A stretch of 53,224 nt of DNA from an uncultured Bacteroides sp. (GCA_947074275.1 CAMTPA010000008.1:1-53224); one strand, 5' to 3'; counted from the stretch's first letter, positions 18,284 through 27,968 are shown. Notes: generated by a model not told the origin, from the sequence alone. Program-made: numbers and translations.

Positions 18284-19843
18284 ATGAAATTAAATAAATA
18301 CATATCTATATTGATGCTTTTTACAGGAATGGTACTTACTTCTTGTTTGGGCGATTTAGATCAATATCCTCGTATAGACAAAACTCCGAAAGATGTATAT
18401 ACTTCGGTAGAGAATTATGAAATGGCACTTGCCAAAGTTTATGGATCTTTTGTGCTTGCTGGACAAAATAAAGGCGGTGGAAATGAGGATATAAAAGGCA
18501 GTCGTGGCTTTGACTATATGCGCTGTTATTTCAATTTGCAAGAGGTAGGAACCGATGAGGTAGCTATGATTTGGCACGCTTCCGATGGGCAAACCGAGTT
18601 GTCGTATCTTTCGTGGGATGCAACCGATCCGTGGGTTTTCGATATGTACTATCGCATCTATTACACCATCGCTCTTTGCAATGAGTTTTTACGCTACGCC
18701 AACGAAAGTGCTATTGGGGATTTTAGTAATAATGAACAGGCAACCATTTTGCAAATGGCTTATGAGGCGCGTTTTCTTAGAGCTTTGGCTTATTCGCACG
18801 CTTTAGACTTGTTTCGCAATGTGCCTTTTGTGACAGAGAATGACCCGATAGGAACATACATTCCACCACGCTACACAGCGCAACAGATATTTGATTATAT
18901 TGAAAGCGAACTGAAAGAAATCGAAAATCAACTGCCTGATAGATTGAATGTGGTTTATCCACGTGTAGGACGTGGAGCAGCAAATACACTCCTTGCTAAA
19001 ATATATCTCAACGCCGAAGTGTATGGTTGTGGCGACCGGTATACAGATTGTATTACTGTATGTAAAAAAGTTATTGACGAAGGTTATACCTTGGAACCAG
19101 AATATAAAAAGCTTTTCAATGCCGATAATGACAAGCGTACCAACGAAATAATTCTTGGGTTTAGTGTAGATAGCCAGAATAGTGTGTCGTGGGGAGCAAG
19201 TACCTACATCGTGTGTGGACAGTGTAGTGCCACATTTGGTATGGAACTGGGAGTGAAGAGTTCGTGGGAAATGTATCGAGCACGTAGCCCTATCGTCGAT
19301 TTATATGGCAGTGGAGATGGTCGTAATTTGTTTTATACAGAAGACCGTCCGCAAGTCATAGCTTCGCTCGACGACCCCAATAGTGGCTATTTCTATATGA
19401 AGTGGAGCAACTTGACCGATGCAGGTAGTATGGCCAATGAAGTGGATGGCGTGTGTACCGATTTGCCTCTTTTCCGTTTAGCCGATGTTTATCTGATGTT
19501 TGCCGAAGCTTTTTTGCGTGGTGGACAAGGCACCGATCGTACTACGGCGGTCTCTTATGTGAACAGCATGCGTGCTCGTGCCTATGGCAATGAGTCGGGA
19601 AACATTGATGTGGCAGCACTTACACTCGATTTTATATTGAATGAGCGTGTACGTGAGTTGTCATTGGAAATGGTTCGTCGCACAGATTTGGTGCGCTACG
19701 ATTATTTTACTACCGATAAGCATATTTGGGAATGGAAAGGTGGAATACCTGATGGACGTGCCGTAGATAGCAAATATAACATTTACCCAATTCCTTATGC
19801 TGAGTTGACTGCGAATCCCAATTTATACAACGAGAATTATTAA
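18284..19843 (+). CDS. SusD-like glycan-binding lipoprotein
   Basis: A 519-residue surface lipoprotein (lipidated Cys21 in MVLTSC) of the SusD/RagB family. It forms the hinged lid on the SusC barrel and binds the incoming oligosaccharide. Family traits include the helical TPR-like N-terminal half with MAYEARFLRALAYSHALDLF, the late LNERVRELSLEMVRRTDLVR segment and the C-terminal YNIYPIPYAELTANPNL. It is 25 bp after susC and 19 bp before the SusE/F-like gene, one operon. Binding specificity cannot be read directly; galactan is inferred from context. Confidence 0.95.
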   Translation: MKLNKYISILMLFTGMVLTSCLGDLDQYPRIDKTPKDVYTSVENYEMALAKVYGSFVLAGQNKGGGNEDIKGSRGFDYMRCYFNLQEVGTDEVAMIWHASDGQTELSYLSWDATDPWVFDMYYRIYYTIALCNEFLRYANESAIGDFSNNEQATILQMAYEARFLRALAYSHALDLFRNVPFVTENDPIGTYIPPRYTAQQIFDYIESELKEIENQLPDRLNVVYPRVGRGAANTLLAKIYLNAEVYGCGDRYTDCITVCKKVIDEGYTLEPEYKKLFNADNDKRTNEIILGFSVDSQNSVSWGASTYIVCGQCSATFGMELGVKSSWEMYRARSPIVDLYGSGDGRNLFYTEDRPQVIASLDDPNSGYFYMKWSNLTDAGSMANEVDGVCTDLPLFRLADVYLMFAEAFLRGGQGTDRTTAVSYVNSMRARAYGNESGNIDVAALTLDFILNERVRELSLEMVRRTDLVRYDYFTTDKHIWEWKGGIPDGRAVDSKYNIYPIPYAELTANPNLYNENY

Positions 19844-19862
19844 ACACTAATAACTAAATAGT

Positions 19863-21512
19863 ATGAAACGATTATATACTTACCTCACTCTATGCTGTGT
19901 GTTGTTAGGGTGGGCTGCTTGCAACGACGATAAAGAATACATAACCGTAAACGGGTTTCAAACAGGAACTAATGCTGCATTAAACGCTTCGCAAACAGAT
20001 ATTACATTGAATGCTGAAACTCCCAATGTGTCTGCCCTATCATTAAGTTGGGGAAATTATGCTTTAAGCATAGACAATGATGCTTATGGACTACCAGATG
20101 AAATGATAAATAAATACATTGAGATTTCATCTTCCAACTCTTTTGATAATGGCGAGTCGTCTCTTTGTGTCGAAAATACTAAAAGTTACACTCACGTGGA
20201 GCTTAATAACATAACTAAGAAGCTGGGCATAGAACCGTGGAGCGTGTCTGAGGTTTACATTCGCATTAAGTACGTGTTGGGTAATAACCTTGCTCCTAAA
20301 TATAGCAATGTGGAGGTTATAAAAGTAACTCCTTATGGTATCCGGATGAACACGATTGCTATGTTGGCTACCGATCAAGAAACAGTTACTGGCTATTTAT
20401 ATTCACCCGAAGAAGATGGTGTTTATCAAGGATTTGTTGGTGCGTCGGGATGGATGAATGCTTATTTTAGAGAGAACGATGGAACGATGTGGGGCAATGA
20501 TGGAGTGATAGGTACAGCTTTTATGTTGAGCAATGATATTTCTACGTTGTGGAATATATGGTATCCTGGAGTGGCTGGTTCATACTTTACTACGGTAAAC
20601 ACGCTTACGCAACAATGGAGCGCCACACTGTTGAATGACCTAACAGTGATAGTTGATGGAAACCCTATTGTGATGAAGTTTTCGGTTCCTCAAAATAAGT
20701 GGACTGGTAGTTTTACAACCAATGGTGCATCTACCATATCATCGGCTACTGCATCTACCAAAACATATACTGTTGAAACAGGTACGGATGATGATGCTGC
20801 CATTGCTGGCACACTTTCTATCTCGTTTTCTGCTTCTATACCTAAAGCGGGGAGCTATATTCTTACTTTGGCAATGGGCGAGGAGGCAGTGATAGCTACT
20901 ATCGAAGAAGGCGAAGCGGGCGAATCCACCTATTTTAATTACTTGGAAATGATTAATCCTGATAATTGGAATGATGTGAAATGTCGACTTTATTCATCCG
21001 AGGAAAATAATATCTATCAAGGCTTTTATTATGCCGAAGGTTGGGAGAATTTTAAATTAGCTACCGAAGACCGTGAAGTGCTTTATGGCTCTGTGCCCGA
21101 ATCGCTTTATGAACTGGATGCAACTGGTGCTGCTTGGAATATTTGGATGGATACTGCCGAAAGTGGTTTTTACCTTTTTACGGCCAACACCGCCGATAAT
21201 ACGTGGAGTCATCAAGAAATTACGAAGGTTTCAGTATCGGGCGATTTCAACGGTTGGTCGATAGATAGTGACTTGATGCAGTATGATGTGGATGCTAAGG
21301 TATGGAAAGCCGTCATTGATATAAACTACATAGAGTGGGGCATTCAAATCATCTTAAACGATGATTGGGATATGATGTGGACTAAAAAAGCAGATGGTGT
21401 ATTACAATATGGCAAAGGAGTAAACATTGTTCCCTCCGAAATGGGTGTTTATTTGCTCACCATCGATACGTGGGATATGGGACATATCACTTATACATTA
21501 GAAAAACAATAA
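19863..21512 (+). CDS. SusE/SusF-like glycan-binding lipoprotein
   Basis: A 549-residue lipoprotein (lipidated Cys20) with tandem beta-sandwich domains. The N-terminal part (about 21-150) is a SusE-type Ig-like domain. Two similar modules follow (about 175-290 and 350-430), both with the pattern Y-SPEEDGVYQGF / YSSEENNIYQGF. The C-terminal module (about 435-549) begins VSGDFNGWS, as in starch- and glycan-binding modules of outer-membrane proteins. It probably displays polysaccharide at the cell surface for the GH53 enzyme. Its place between susD and the hydrolases is the usual one for such proteins. No catalytic motif is seen. Confidence 0.85.
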   Translation: MKRLYTYLTLCCVLLGWAACNDDKEYITVNGFQTGTNAALNASQTDITLNAETPNVSALSLSWGNYALSIDNDAYGLPDEMINKYIEISSSNSFDNGESSLCVENTKSYTHVELNNITKKLGIEPWSVSEVYIRIKYVLGNNLAPKYSNVEVIKVTPYGIRMNTIAMLATDQETVTGYLYSPEEDGVYQGFVGASGWMNAYFRENDGTMWGNDGVIGTAFMLSNDISTLWNIWYPGVAGSYFTTVNTLTQQWSATLLNDLTVIVDGNPIVMKFSVPQNKWTGSFTTNGASTISSATASTKTYTVETGTDDDAAIAGTLSISFSASIPKAGSYILTLAMGEEAVIATIEEGEAGESTYFNYLEMINPDNWNDVKCRLYSSEENNIYQGFYYAEGWENFKLATEDREVLYGSVPESLYELDATGAAWNIWMDTAESGFYLFTANTADNTWSHQEITKVSVSGDFNGWSIDSDLMQYDVDAKVWKAVIDINYIEWGIQIILNDDWDMMWTKKADGVLQYGKGVNIVPSEMGVYLLTIDTWDMGHITYTLEKQ

Positions 21513-21590
21513 ATTTATTCCGAAAAGAGTTGCGTTCTTTTTCTTGTGGATGATAACGTGACTCTTTTCTTTTAAACGAAATAGAAAGCC

Positions 21591-22649
21591 ATGAAAAAAT
21601 CATTTAAACTTATATTGGGAGTGTTGACAGCTGCGATGCTTACCAGCTTTATAGCTTGTGCCGAAGAACAACCACCTTTTAAAACGGTTGAAAAACCCGA
21701 ACCTACTACAAGTGAATTTGCGAGTGGAGCAGATATTAGCTGGATTACAAAATTTGAAGCTAACGATGTGAAATTCTACAATGCGCAAGGCGAAGAACGA
21801 GAGTGTACTGCTTTGATGAAAGAAATTGGAATGAATACGGTTCGGCTTCGAGTGTGGGTCAATCCTGCCGATGGCTGGTGTAATGCTAATGACGTGTTGG
21901 TAAAGGCTCTTCGTGCCAAACAATTGGGGATGCGTATTATGATTGATTTTCATTACAGTGATGTGTGGGCAGATCCGGGCAAACAATACATTCCGGTGGC
22001 TTGGGAGAATTTCACACTTGATGAAATGAAACAAGCGGTGGCAAACCACACGCAAGAGGTGTTGCAGTTGCTAAAAAATAATCAGATTGATGTGGAGTGG
22101 GTGCAGGTAGGAAACGAAACTACTACGGGAATGTTATGGCCGATGGGAAATGCTACAAATAGTATGACGAATTATACAGAATTATCGAATGCAGGTTACG
22201 ATGCTGTAAAAAGTGTGTATCCTGAAGCAAAAGTTATAGTACACGTAGACAGAGGCGATGAGTTAAGCCGGTTTACTTGGTTGTTTGACGGGCTTAGACG
22301 AAACAATGGAAAGTGGGATGTTATCGGAATGTCGCTTTATCCCGAATTGAACTCGTGGGAAGAATCCAATAAAAATATCATTGCTAATATAAATACACTG
22401 TTCGATCGGTATGGCACTGAATGTATGATTGTGGAAGTTGGGATGAGCCGCACAGAGGTGGCCACGGCGCAAGCTTTTCTTGCCGATTTGTTTCGTAAGT
22501 CTATTCACGAAACCAATAAACGATGTTTGGGCATTCTTTATTGGGAGCCCGAATGCTATACCTATGAAACTTATGACAAAGGTGCGTTTACAGATGATGG
22601 TCGCCCCACGGATGCACTTCTTCCTTTTGGTGATTACATTAACTACTAA
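21591..22649 (+). CDS. GH53 endo-beta-1,4-galactanase
   Basis: A 352-residue glycoside hydrolase of family 53 that cuts beta-1,4-galactan internally. The catalytic acid/base is Glu176 in WVQVGNETTTGMLWP, the family hallmark. The nucleophile is Glu282 in CMIVEVGMSR. GADISWITKFE and MRIMIDFHYSDVWADPGKQ are further conserved stretches. The N-terminus is a lipoprotein signal (Cys23 in SFIAC), so the enzyme is probably anchored on the outer membrane, where it would generate oligosaccharides for SusCD. It lies 78 bp after the SusE/F-like gene and 27 bp before GH2. It defines the substrate of the locus. Confidence 0.95.
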   Translation: MKKSFKLILGVLTAAMLTSFIACAEEQPPFKTVEKPEPTTSEFASGADISWITKFEANDVKFYNAQGEERECTALMKEIGMNTVRLRVWVNPADGWCNANDVLVKALRAKQLGMRIMIDFHYSDVWADPGKQYIPVAWENFTLDEMKQAVANHTQEVLQLLKNNQIDVEWVQVGNETTTGMLWPMGNATNSMTNYTELSNAGYDAVKSVYPEAKVIVHVDRGDELSRFTWLFDGLRRNNGKWDVIGMSLYPELNSWEESNKNIIANINTLFDRYGTECMIVEVGMSRTEVATAQAFLADLFRKSIHETNKRCLGILYWEPECYTYETYDKGAFTDDGRPTDALLPFGDYINY

Positions 22650-22676
22650 TAAGCTAATCTTCACGACTAATAAACA

Positions 22677-25151
22677 ATGAAACATCTATTATTTTGTATT
22701 TGTACACTCATCTTTTTGCCGCTACAAGCTGATGTGCGCAAGGAGGTGGAACTGGAAAAAGGGTGGAAATTCTCAAAAGGTGATTTTGAAAATGCGATGA
22801 ACCCCAATTATGACGATAAAAACTGGGATGTGGTAAGTGTGCCACACGATTGGGCTATTGCTGGGCCATTCGATCGCAATATTGATATTCAGTATGTTGC
22901 CATTGAACAGAACGGCGAGACAACACCCTCGGAACATACTGGACGCACTGGAGCACTTCCTTACATTGGTGTTGGGTGGTATCGACTGGTGATTGATAAA
23001 CCACAAGGATATGCGCACGCCGAACTTTGCTTTGATGGTGCAATGTCCGAACCAATAGTTTATGTCAATGGGCAAGAGGCTGGACGATGGGCAAATGGAT
23101 ACAACGCTTTCAATGTAGATATAACGCCTTATTTGCTTGATGGAGAAAACGTTGTGGCAGTGCGTTTGCAAAACTTAGAAGAAAGCTCTCGTTGGTATTC
23201 GGGAGCTGGGCTTTATCGTCCTGTGCGTTTGGTGCTGACACAGCCTACTGCCATAAAAACGTGGGGTGTGACGATAACAATTCCCGAAGTATCTGAAGAG
23301 CGTGCGGTATTGCAAGTAAAAACAGAGCTTAGAAAACAAGATTCTGCTGCCAATTTGCATATTATTCACGAGGTGCTGAATGCAGATAGTTTGCCTATTG
23401 GAGTGATGCAAGAAGATACCCCTTTTTCAAATGGAACATCGCTTTGTTATCTGGAGATGAATGCGCCACAGCTCTGGTCGCCCGAAACGCCCAATTTGTA
23501 TTTGCTTCGCACAAAGGTGATAAATAACGGCGAGCTAACCGATGAGGTGTTTACTCGTTTTGGTGTACGCTCTATCTCGTTTACTTCGGATAAGGGGTTT
23601 CAACTCAATGGCGAAACACGAAAGATAAAAGGGGTATGCTTACACCACGATTTAGGACCGATTGGTGCTGCTTTGAATAAAGCTGCTTTGCGCAGACAGC
23701 TGGTTATTTTGAAAGAAATGGGATGCGATGCTATTCGCACAGCACACAATATGCCTTCTACTTGGCAGATGGAATTATGCGATGAAATGGGTTTTATGGT
23801 AATGGCAGAGTCGTTTGATATGTGGCGTTACCCAAAGTGCAAGAATGGTTATAATCGTTTTTTTGATGATTGGGCCGAGAAAGATTTGATAAACTTGGTG
23901 CATTGCCATAAAAATCACCCCTCCATCATAATGTGGAGCATCGGTAATGAGATTCCCGAACAATGGAGCAACGAGGGAGCACGATTGGCCAAATGGTTGC
24001 AAGATATTATTCATCGCGAAGATGCTACGCGCCCTGTAACTCAGGGAATGGACAAAGTGGATGAGGCCGTGAGTAGTGGCTTTGCAGCAGTTATGGATAT
24101 TCCCGGTTTAAATTATCGCACACACAAGTATCAATCGGCATACGAGAACCTACCACAAGGTTTTATCTTAGGCTCTGAAACAGCCTCGACTGTAAGTTCG
24201 CGCGGAATTTACAAGTTTCCTGTGGAGGAGAAAAATGGGGCTACCTATGACGACCGCCAATGTTCATCATACGATTTGGAGGCTTGCTGGTGGAGCAATA
24301 TCCCCGAAGACGACTGGATGCTGCAAGATGATAAAGACTGGGTGATTGGTGAGTTTGTGTGGACTGGTTTCGATTATTTGGGTGAGCCTACTCCATACGA
24401 TCATCTATGGCCTGCACGTAGCTCATATTTTGGTATTGTCGATTTGGCTGGATTGCCCAAAGATCGCTATTACTTATATAAAAGCCGATGGAATGCGGAC
24501 GAAGAAACTTTACATATTTTGCCACATTGGAATTGGGAAGGCCGAGAAGGAGAGATTACACCTGTATACGTATACACCAATTATCCCGAAGCAGAATTGT
24601 TTGTAAATGGTATAAGCCAAGGCAAACGAACCAAAAATGTTGCAGAACGAATGGATCGTTATCGTTTGCGTTGGAACGATGTCACCTATCAACCAGGAGA
24701 ATTGAAAGTGGTGGCGTATGACTGCGATGGAAATGAAGTAGCTCAAAAGAGTTTGAAAACAGCAGGAAAACCTCATAAATTATTACTCGAAGCAGATAGG
24801 ACAACTCTTGCTGCCGACGGCAAAGATTTGTCGTTTGTCACGGTGAGTGTAGTTGATAAAGACGGCAATTTGTGCTCCAATGCTCAGCATCAGTTGAAAT
24901 TTGATGTAAAAGGGTGCGGTAGATTTAAAGGGGTTTGCAATGGCGATCCCTCTTCGCTCGAATCGTTTGTACTTTCCACGATGAAAGCTTTTAACGGGCA
25001 GTTGGTTGTTGTGCTTCAAAGTAGCGAACAAGCAGGCGATGTGCAGCTAAAAGTATCGGGTGGTGGACTTCAATCACAAACAACACGTATCGAAGTGTCA
25101 AATCACCTCACATCAAATATCACCTCTTTGAACTCTTCCGATAACTATTAA
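22677..25151 (+). CDS. GH2 beta-galactosidase
   Basis: An 824-residue family 2 glycoside hydrolase. Domains in order: jelly-roll sugar-binding (about 22-185; VSVPHDW, GVGWYR), Ig-like (about 190-300), TIM barrel (about 305-590), then C-terminal beta-sandwich domains including an invasin/Ig-like region (about 690-800). The acid/base is Glu425 in WSIGNE and the probable nucleophile is Glu501 in LGSETAS. The N-terminal signal has no lipobox Cys, so a periplasmic location is likely. It should release galactose from oligosaccharides imported by SusCD. Last gene of the operon; its stop codon lies inside a 14-bp hairpin. Confidence 0.94.
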   Translation: MKHLLFCICTLIFLPLQADVRKEVELEKGWKFSKGDFENAMNPNYDDKNWDVVSVPHDWAIAGPFDRNIDIQYVAIEQNGETTPSEHTGRTGALPYIGVGWYRLVIDKPQGYAHAELCFDGAMSEPIVYVNGQEAGRWANGYNAFNVDITPYLLDGENVVAVRLQNLEESSRWYSGAGLYRPVRLVLTQPTAIKTWGVTITIPEVSEERAVLQVKTELRKQDSAANLHIIHEVLNADSLPIGVMQEDTPFSNGTSLCYLEMNAPQLWSPETPNLYLLRTKVINNGELTDEVFTRFGVRSISFTSDKGFQLNGETRKIKGVCLHHDLGPIGAALNKAALRRQLVILKEMGCDAIRTAHNMPSTWQMELCDEMGFMVMAESFDMWRYPKCKNGYNRFFDDWAEKDLINLVHCHKNHPSIIMWSIGNEIPEQWSNEGARLAKWLQDIIHREDATRPVTQGMDKVDEAVSSGFAAVMDIPGLNYRTHKYQSAYENLPQGFILGSETASTVSSRGIYKFPVEEKNGATYDDRQCSSYDLEACWWSNIPEDDWMLQDDKDWVIGEFVWTGFDYLGEPTPYDHLWPARSSYFGIVDLAGLPKDRYYLYKSRWNADEETLHILPHWNWEGREGEITPVYVYTNYPEAELFVNGISQGKRTKNVAERMDRYRLRWNDVTYQPGELKVVAYDCDGNEVAQKSLKTAGKPHKLLLEADRTTLAADGKDLSFVTVSVVDKDGNLCSNAQHQLKFDVKGCGRFKGVCNGDPSSLESFVLSTMKAFNGQLVVVLQSSEQAGDVQLKVSGGGLQSQTTRIEVSNHLTSNITSLNSSDNY

Positions 25152-25178
25152 CAGTTGCTCGGATAACTGTTAATAGTT
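25143..25178 (+). terminator. Perfect hairpin spanning the GH2 stop codon
   Basis: AACTATTAACAGTT (25143-25156) pairs perfectly with 25165-25178, with an 8-nt loop. The GH2 stop codon is inside the left arm. No T-run follows, so it may protect the transcript end or act with a factor rather than terminate on its own. Confidence 0.45.
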
Positions 25179-25479
25179 GATTTGATAAGAGTTAATACTT
25201 GACGAGTGAATTGTTTATAATTGATTGTAAGCTTTGTGTAGCTAATAAAAACTGTTTAAAATCAAGTACGGGCATTCTCCTAAAATCTATGATGTAGTGA
25301 TTTCCGATGGAGCACGCAAACAAAACTGATGGGTAGATGAAATAACCCATTCCCAATTCTAACCTTTAGAGCTTGATATGAACGTTTCGTTCGTGTCAAG
25401 CTCATATCTTAAAATAGCCAATCGAATAAACATTTTTTTAGAGTATCTGTTTCAATAAGAAACCAAAACAAACGTAGTT
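25152..25479 (+). other. Gene-free stretch with repeat, hairpin and possible gene fragment
   Basis: Holds the second copy of the repeat seen before susC (25175-25226). It also holds a 26-codon open stretch (25249-25326, stop at 25327) whose translation KYGHSPKIYDVVISDGARKQ looks protein-like, and a hairpin (GAGCTTGA 25369-25376 with 25396-25403, plus an inner GAACG/CGTTC pair). The open stretch may be the tail of a lost gene. The hairpin has no T-run. Confidence 0.35.
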
Positions 25480-26457
25480 ATGAGACTGAATCTAAATCAT
25501 ATATGGATTATCGTTTTTGTTGCTCTGTTTTTTGTGAATTGTGGTGATGACAAAGATAAAAACAGTGCAGGCAATAATCAAGGCACCTATTTGGGAAATA
25601 ATTTGGAACTTTTCATTAACGATGTTCAACTGAAAGGGAGGGTGCTGGGTATCACCGACACTGGTACGCTGATATTGCAATACATCATCCCCGGTGAAAC
25701 GGTAATTGATGTTCCACTGACTGAAGTGGATGGATGGCTCGAAGGTACGGCCAACATAACTGGTGGTACTGTTGATGCACGTGGCATTGTGAAGCAAGGA
25801 AAGCTGTTGATGAAATTGACGGTAAAGACAATCAATGACTTAACAGGCACGTGGCAACTTCCACCTTTTAAAACCAATGCAGCAGGAGCGATTACTTCTT
25901 CTGCTATATTTGTAGATGCACAGCCTGCTGATGTTGTTGTAAGCCTGTCTGGGAAAAATCTTACACTTGCCGAATTGTGCGAACTTGTAGAGGCTCTCTT
26001 GGGGAAATACTCACAAATCGTGAATAACATTACCTTCAATGACGATGGTTTTGTTACAGCTTCATTTGCAGATGAGGCTTTGGATGTTACACCAAATGGG
26101 CTTATGCAATATTATGTAGCCAACAATCAACTCCACCTTTTACCCAATCTTTCCGAGATATTTGCTTTAGCTACATCCTATACCCAGTCGCGAGCAGAAA
26201 CCGATGCCATAAGCGAAATATTAAACCTACTCACAGAAGGTATTCCTTTTATTTATGAACTGAAAGGCAGCTCTTTAAAAATATACATCACCAAAGATAT
26301 GATATTGCCTTATTTAGAAATATTGAAAGAACTACTACCATATCTGCCCGATGATAATAGCTTGGTGAAGCTTCTGAAAGCTTATTTCCCACAAGTGTAT
26401 GGAGTGATTGATGCTTGCACCGAATTGCAGATAGGTATTGTTTTAGAAAAAAAATAA
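25480..26457 (+). CDS. DUF4925-like lipoprotein (copy 1)
   Basis: A 325-residue lipoprotein (lipidated Cys21 in FFVNC). The N-terminal half is beta-rich with alternating GTLILQY / DVPLTEVDGWLEGTANITGG patterns. The C-terminal half has a DDGFVTASF strand region and ends in helices (LPYLEILKELLPYLP). The layout matches DUF4925 proteins of Bacteroides, which lack a known function. The convergent neighbour at 26546-27655 has the same layout (GNIQAKY..., helices, final ELQIG/EIELG strand), so the two look like diverged paralogues. It follows the galactan operon but is separated by 328 bp. Function unknown. Confidence 0.75.
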   Translation: MRLNLNHIWIIVFVALFFVNCGDDKDKNSAGNNQGTYLGNNLELFINDVQLKGRVLGITDTGTLILQYIIPGETVIDVPLTEVDGWLEGTANITGGTVDARGIVKQGKLLMKLTVKTINDLTGTWQLPPFKTNAAGAITSSAIFVDAQPADVVVSLSGKNLTLAELCELVEALLGKYSQIVNNITFNDDGFVTASFADEALDVTPNGLMQYYVANNQLHLLPNLSEIFALATSYTQSRAETDAISEILNLLTEGIPFIYELKGSSLKIYITKDMILPYLEILKELLPYLPDDNSLVKLLKAYFPQVYGVIDACTELQIGIVLEKK

Positions 26458-26490
26458 AGGTCCAAATTTCTATTTAAGCTATATAGATAT

Positions 26491-26525
26491 AAAAAGGTCG
26501 TAGAGCAAACTTCTACGACCTTTTT
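26491..26525. terminator. Bidirectional terminator between the DUF4925-like genes
   Basis: AAAAAGGTCGTAGA (26491-26504) pairs perfectly with 26512-26525, with a 7-nt loop and A/T-runs at the ends. It serves both convergent genes. Confidence 0.9.
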
Positions 26526-26545
26526 ATATTTATGTACGTATCTTT

Positions 26546-27655
26546 TTAGTTCACAAGTTGAGTATTCAACCCTAATTCAATTTCTGTTGTTGTATCAATA
26601 ACATTGGGAAATGCCACTAATACAGGTTTCAAGAGTGCTTCTACCAATGGAGCCATATCTCCCGCTTGCTCTTTAAGCATTTCGACAATGTTTGTAATGA
26701 AGGCTTCACTTTCAAAAAGAGGCTTTACCGCTTTTAATATCGGCAATATAAAGTTCGTATCAAGATAAATGTTGATACCGTTATTCTCTTCGGTAGAATA
26801 AGCAAGCGGAATACCTGCGCTCAAATCTACTCCCACGCTGGCAAGGAAAGTAAGGGCTGTTTCAAAGGTTGGTAGAATATCAGTTCCTGCAATGGCTGCA
26901 ATTTGTGTCATATTCAGCACCACGTTGATTTTTCCGTTGCTAACTGTATACATCGCAAGGTTTAAAGGAGATGTTTTCCATTCAGCGTCCTCTGGACTGT
27001 CTTTGTATTTTGCTTGTATATTACCGTCTGCCAAGAAGGTCACTTCACTCAACACATCAACAAGCATTTCGGGAATGGTTTTATCATCCATCTTTGCCAT
27101 TGCAAGAATCATTGATATAGCACTTTGCATATCCCACGAACCTTCTTCGCCCAATGGAAAATCGTCAGCTTGCCAGTTTATATAGATAGGAGTTGTTTGA
27201 AATAAAGCTGGTGACAATAATTTAACAGTTTTTCCTGTTAGCTCGTGTTGTGGCATAGTTACCTTCAAATCCAATGCCATAGTAGTTGACGTTGCCTTAC
27301 CAGTATATTCGATAGAAACACCGTTCACTACCTCTGTGCCTGCAAACGAAAACACGCTATTCTCAATTTGAATATCACTCAAGTTTAGTTTTACTTCGCT
27401 CATACCAGGGATAATGCCTGCTGCTGTGCCAGTAAGTGTTAATGTGGCTTTGTATGGATCTTGCGCATCGGGTGTGAAGTTAACCTGCTTTTCGAGCATC
27501 GGTGTTCCGCTATAAGTTAAGCTCAAACCATTGCTGTCGGTGTAAGCTGTTGGGCTCAGTGTTTCGATTTTCACTTCATCATCGTTTTTACAACCCGAAA
27601 ATAAGATAATGGCAGTAGCCATAATAAAAAGTAAGTTTGAAATCTGCTTTTTCAT
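26546..27655 (-). CDS. DUF4925-like lipoprotein (copy 2)
   Basis: A 369-residue lipoprotein (lipidated Cys22 in LFSGC). Beta-rich N-terminal half (GLSLTYSGTPML, KATLTLTGTAAGI, VFSFAGTEVVNGVSIEYTG). Then comes a WQADDFPLGEEGSWDMQSA segment, a second beta part (VTFLADGNIQAKY) and C-terminal helices ending in TEIELGLNTQ. It resembles the convergent copy 1 in order and in the closing strand. No enzyme motif. Expected at the cell surface or in the periplasm. Monocistronic; a 344-bp gene-free stretch lies upstream (27656-27999), in which I see only the thioredoxin terminator. Confidence 0.75.
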   Translation of the reverse strand: MKKQISNLLFIMATAIILFSGCKNDDEVKIETLSPTAYTDSNGLSLTYSGTPMLEKQVNFTPDAQDPYKATLTLTGTAAGIIPGMSEVKLNLSDIQIENSVFSFAGTEVVNGVSIEYTGKATSTTMALDLKVTMPQHELTGKTVKLLSPALFQTTPIYINWQADDFPLGEEGSWDMQSAISMILAMAKMDDKTIPEMLVDVLSEVTFLADGNIQAKYKDSPEDAEWKTSPLNLAMYTVSNGKINVVLNMTQIAAIAGTDILPTFETALTFLASVGVDLSAGIPLAYSTEENNGINIYLDTNFILPILKAVKPLFESEAFITNIVEMLKEQAGDMAPLVEALLKPVLVAFPNVIDTTTEIELGLNTQLVN

Positions 27656-27932
27656 TTTAGTGAAATAATTAGTTAATATTAGTTTAGATGTGCATTTAGA
27701 TAATGCTATGTTTTTTTGTTGTATTTTTAGAGTTGTTAAGTCAAATAATGTGCGAACTTAAAGAAAATACAAAGCAGTGTGTTCTTTATTGCTAAGATAA
27801 ATCGAGGTATCTTAAAAAAAGATGATAATTAGTTTGCTTGCCTTAAAATAGGGAACTGATTATCGGTAATAAATCACTCTATAAATGGTAATAAATCCTC
27901 ATTGTAGAATTGCTGAACATTCAGCGAAAAAG

Positions 27933-27968
27933 AAGTGCCAATTGCGGAATATCCCCCAATTGGCACTT
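27933..27968 (-). terminator. Terminator of the thioredoxin pair
   Basis: AAGTGCCAATTG (27933-27944) pairs perfectly with 27957-27968 across a 12-nt loop. On the minus strand CTTTTTC follows. It lies 32 bp past the stop of the exported thioredoxin. Confidence 0.85.
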
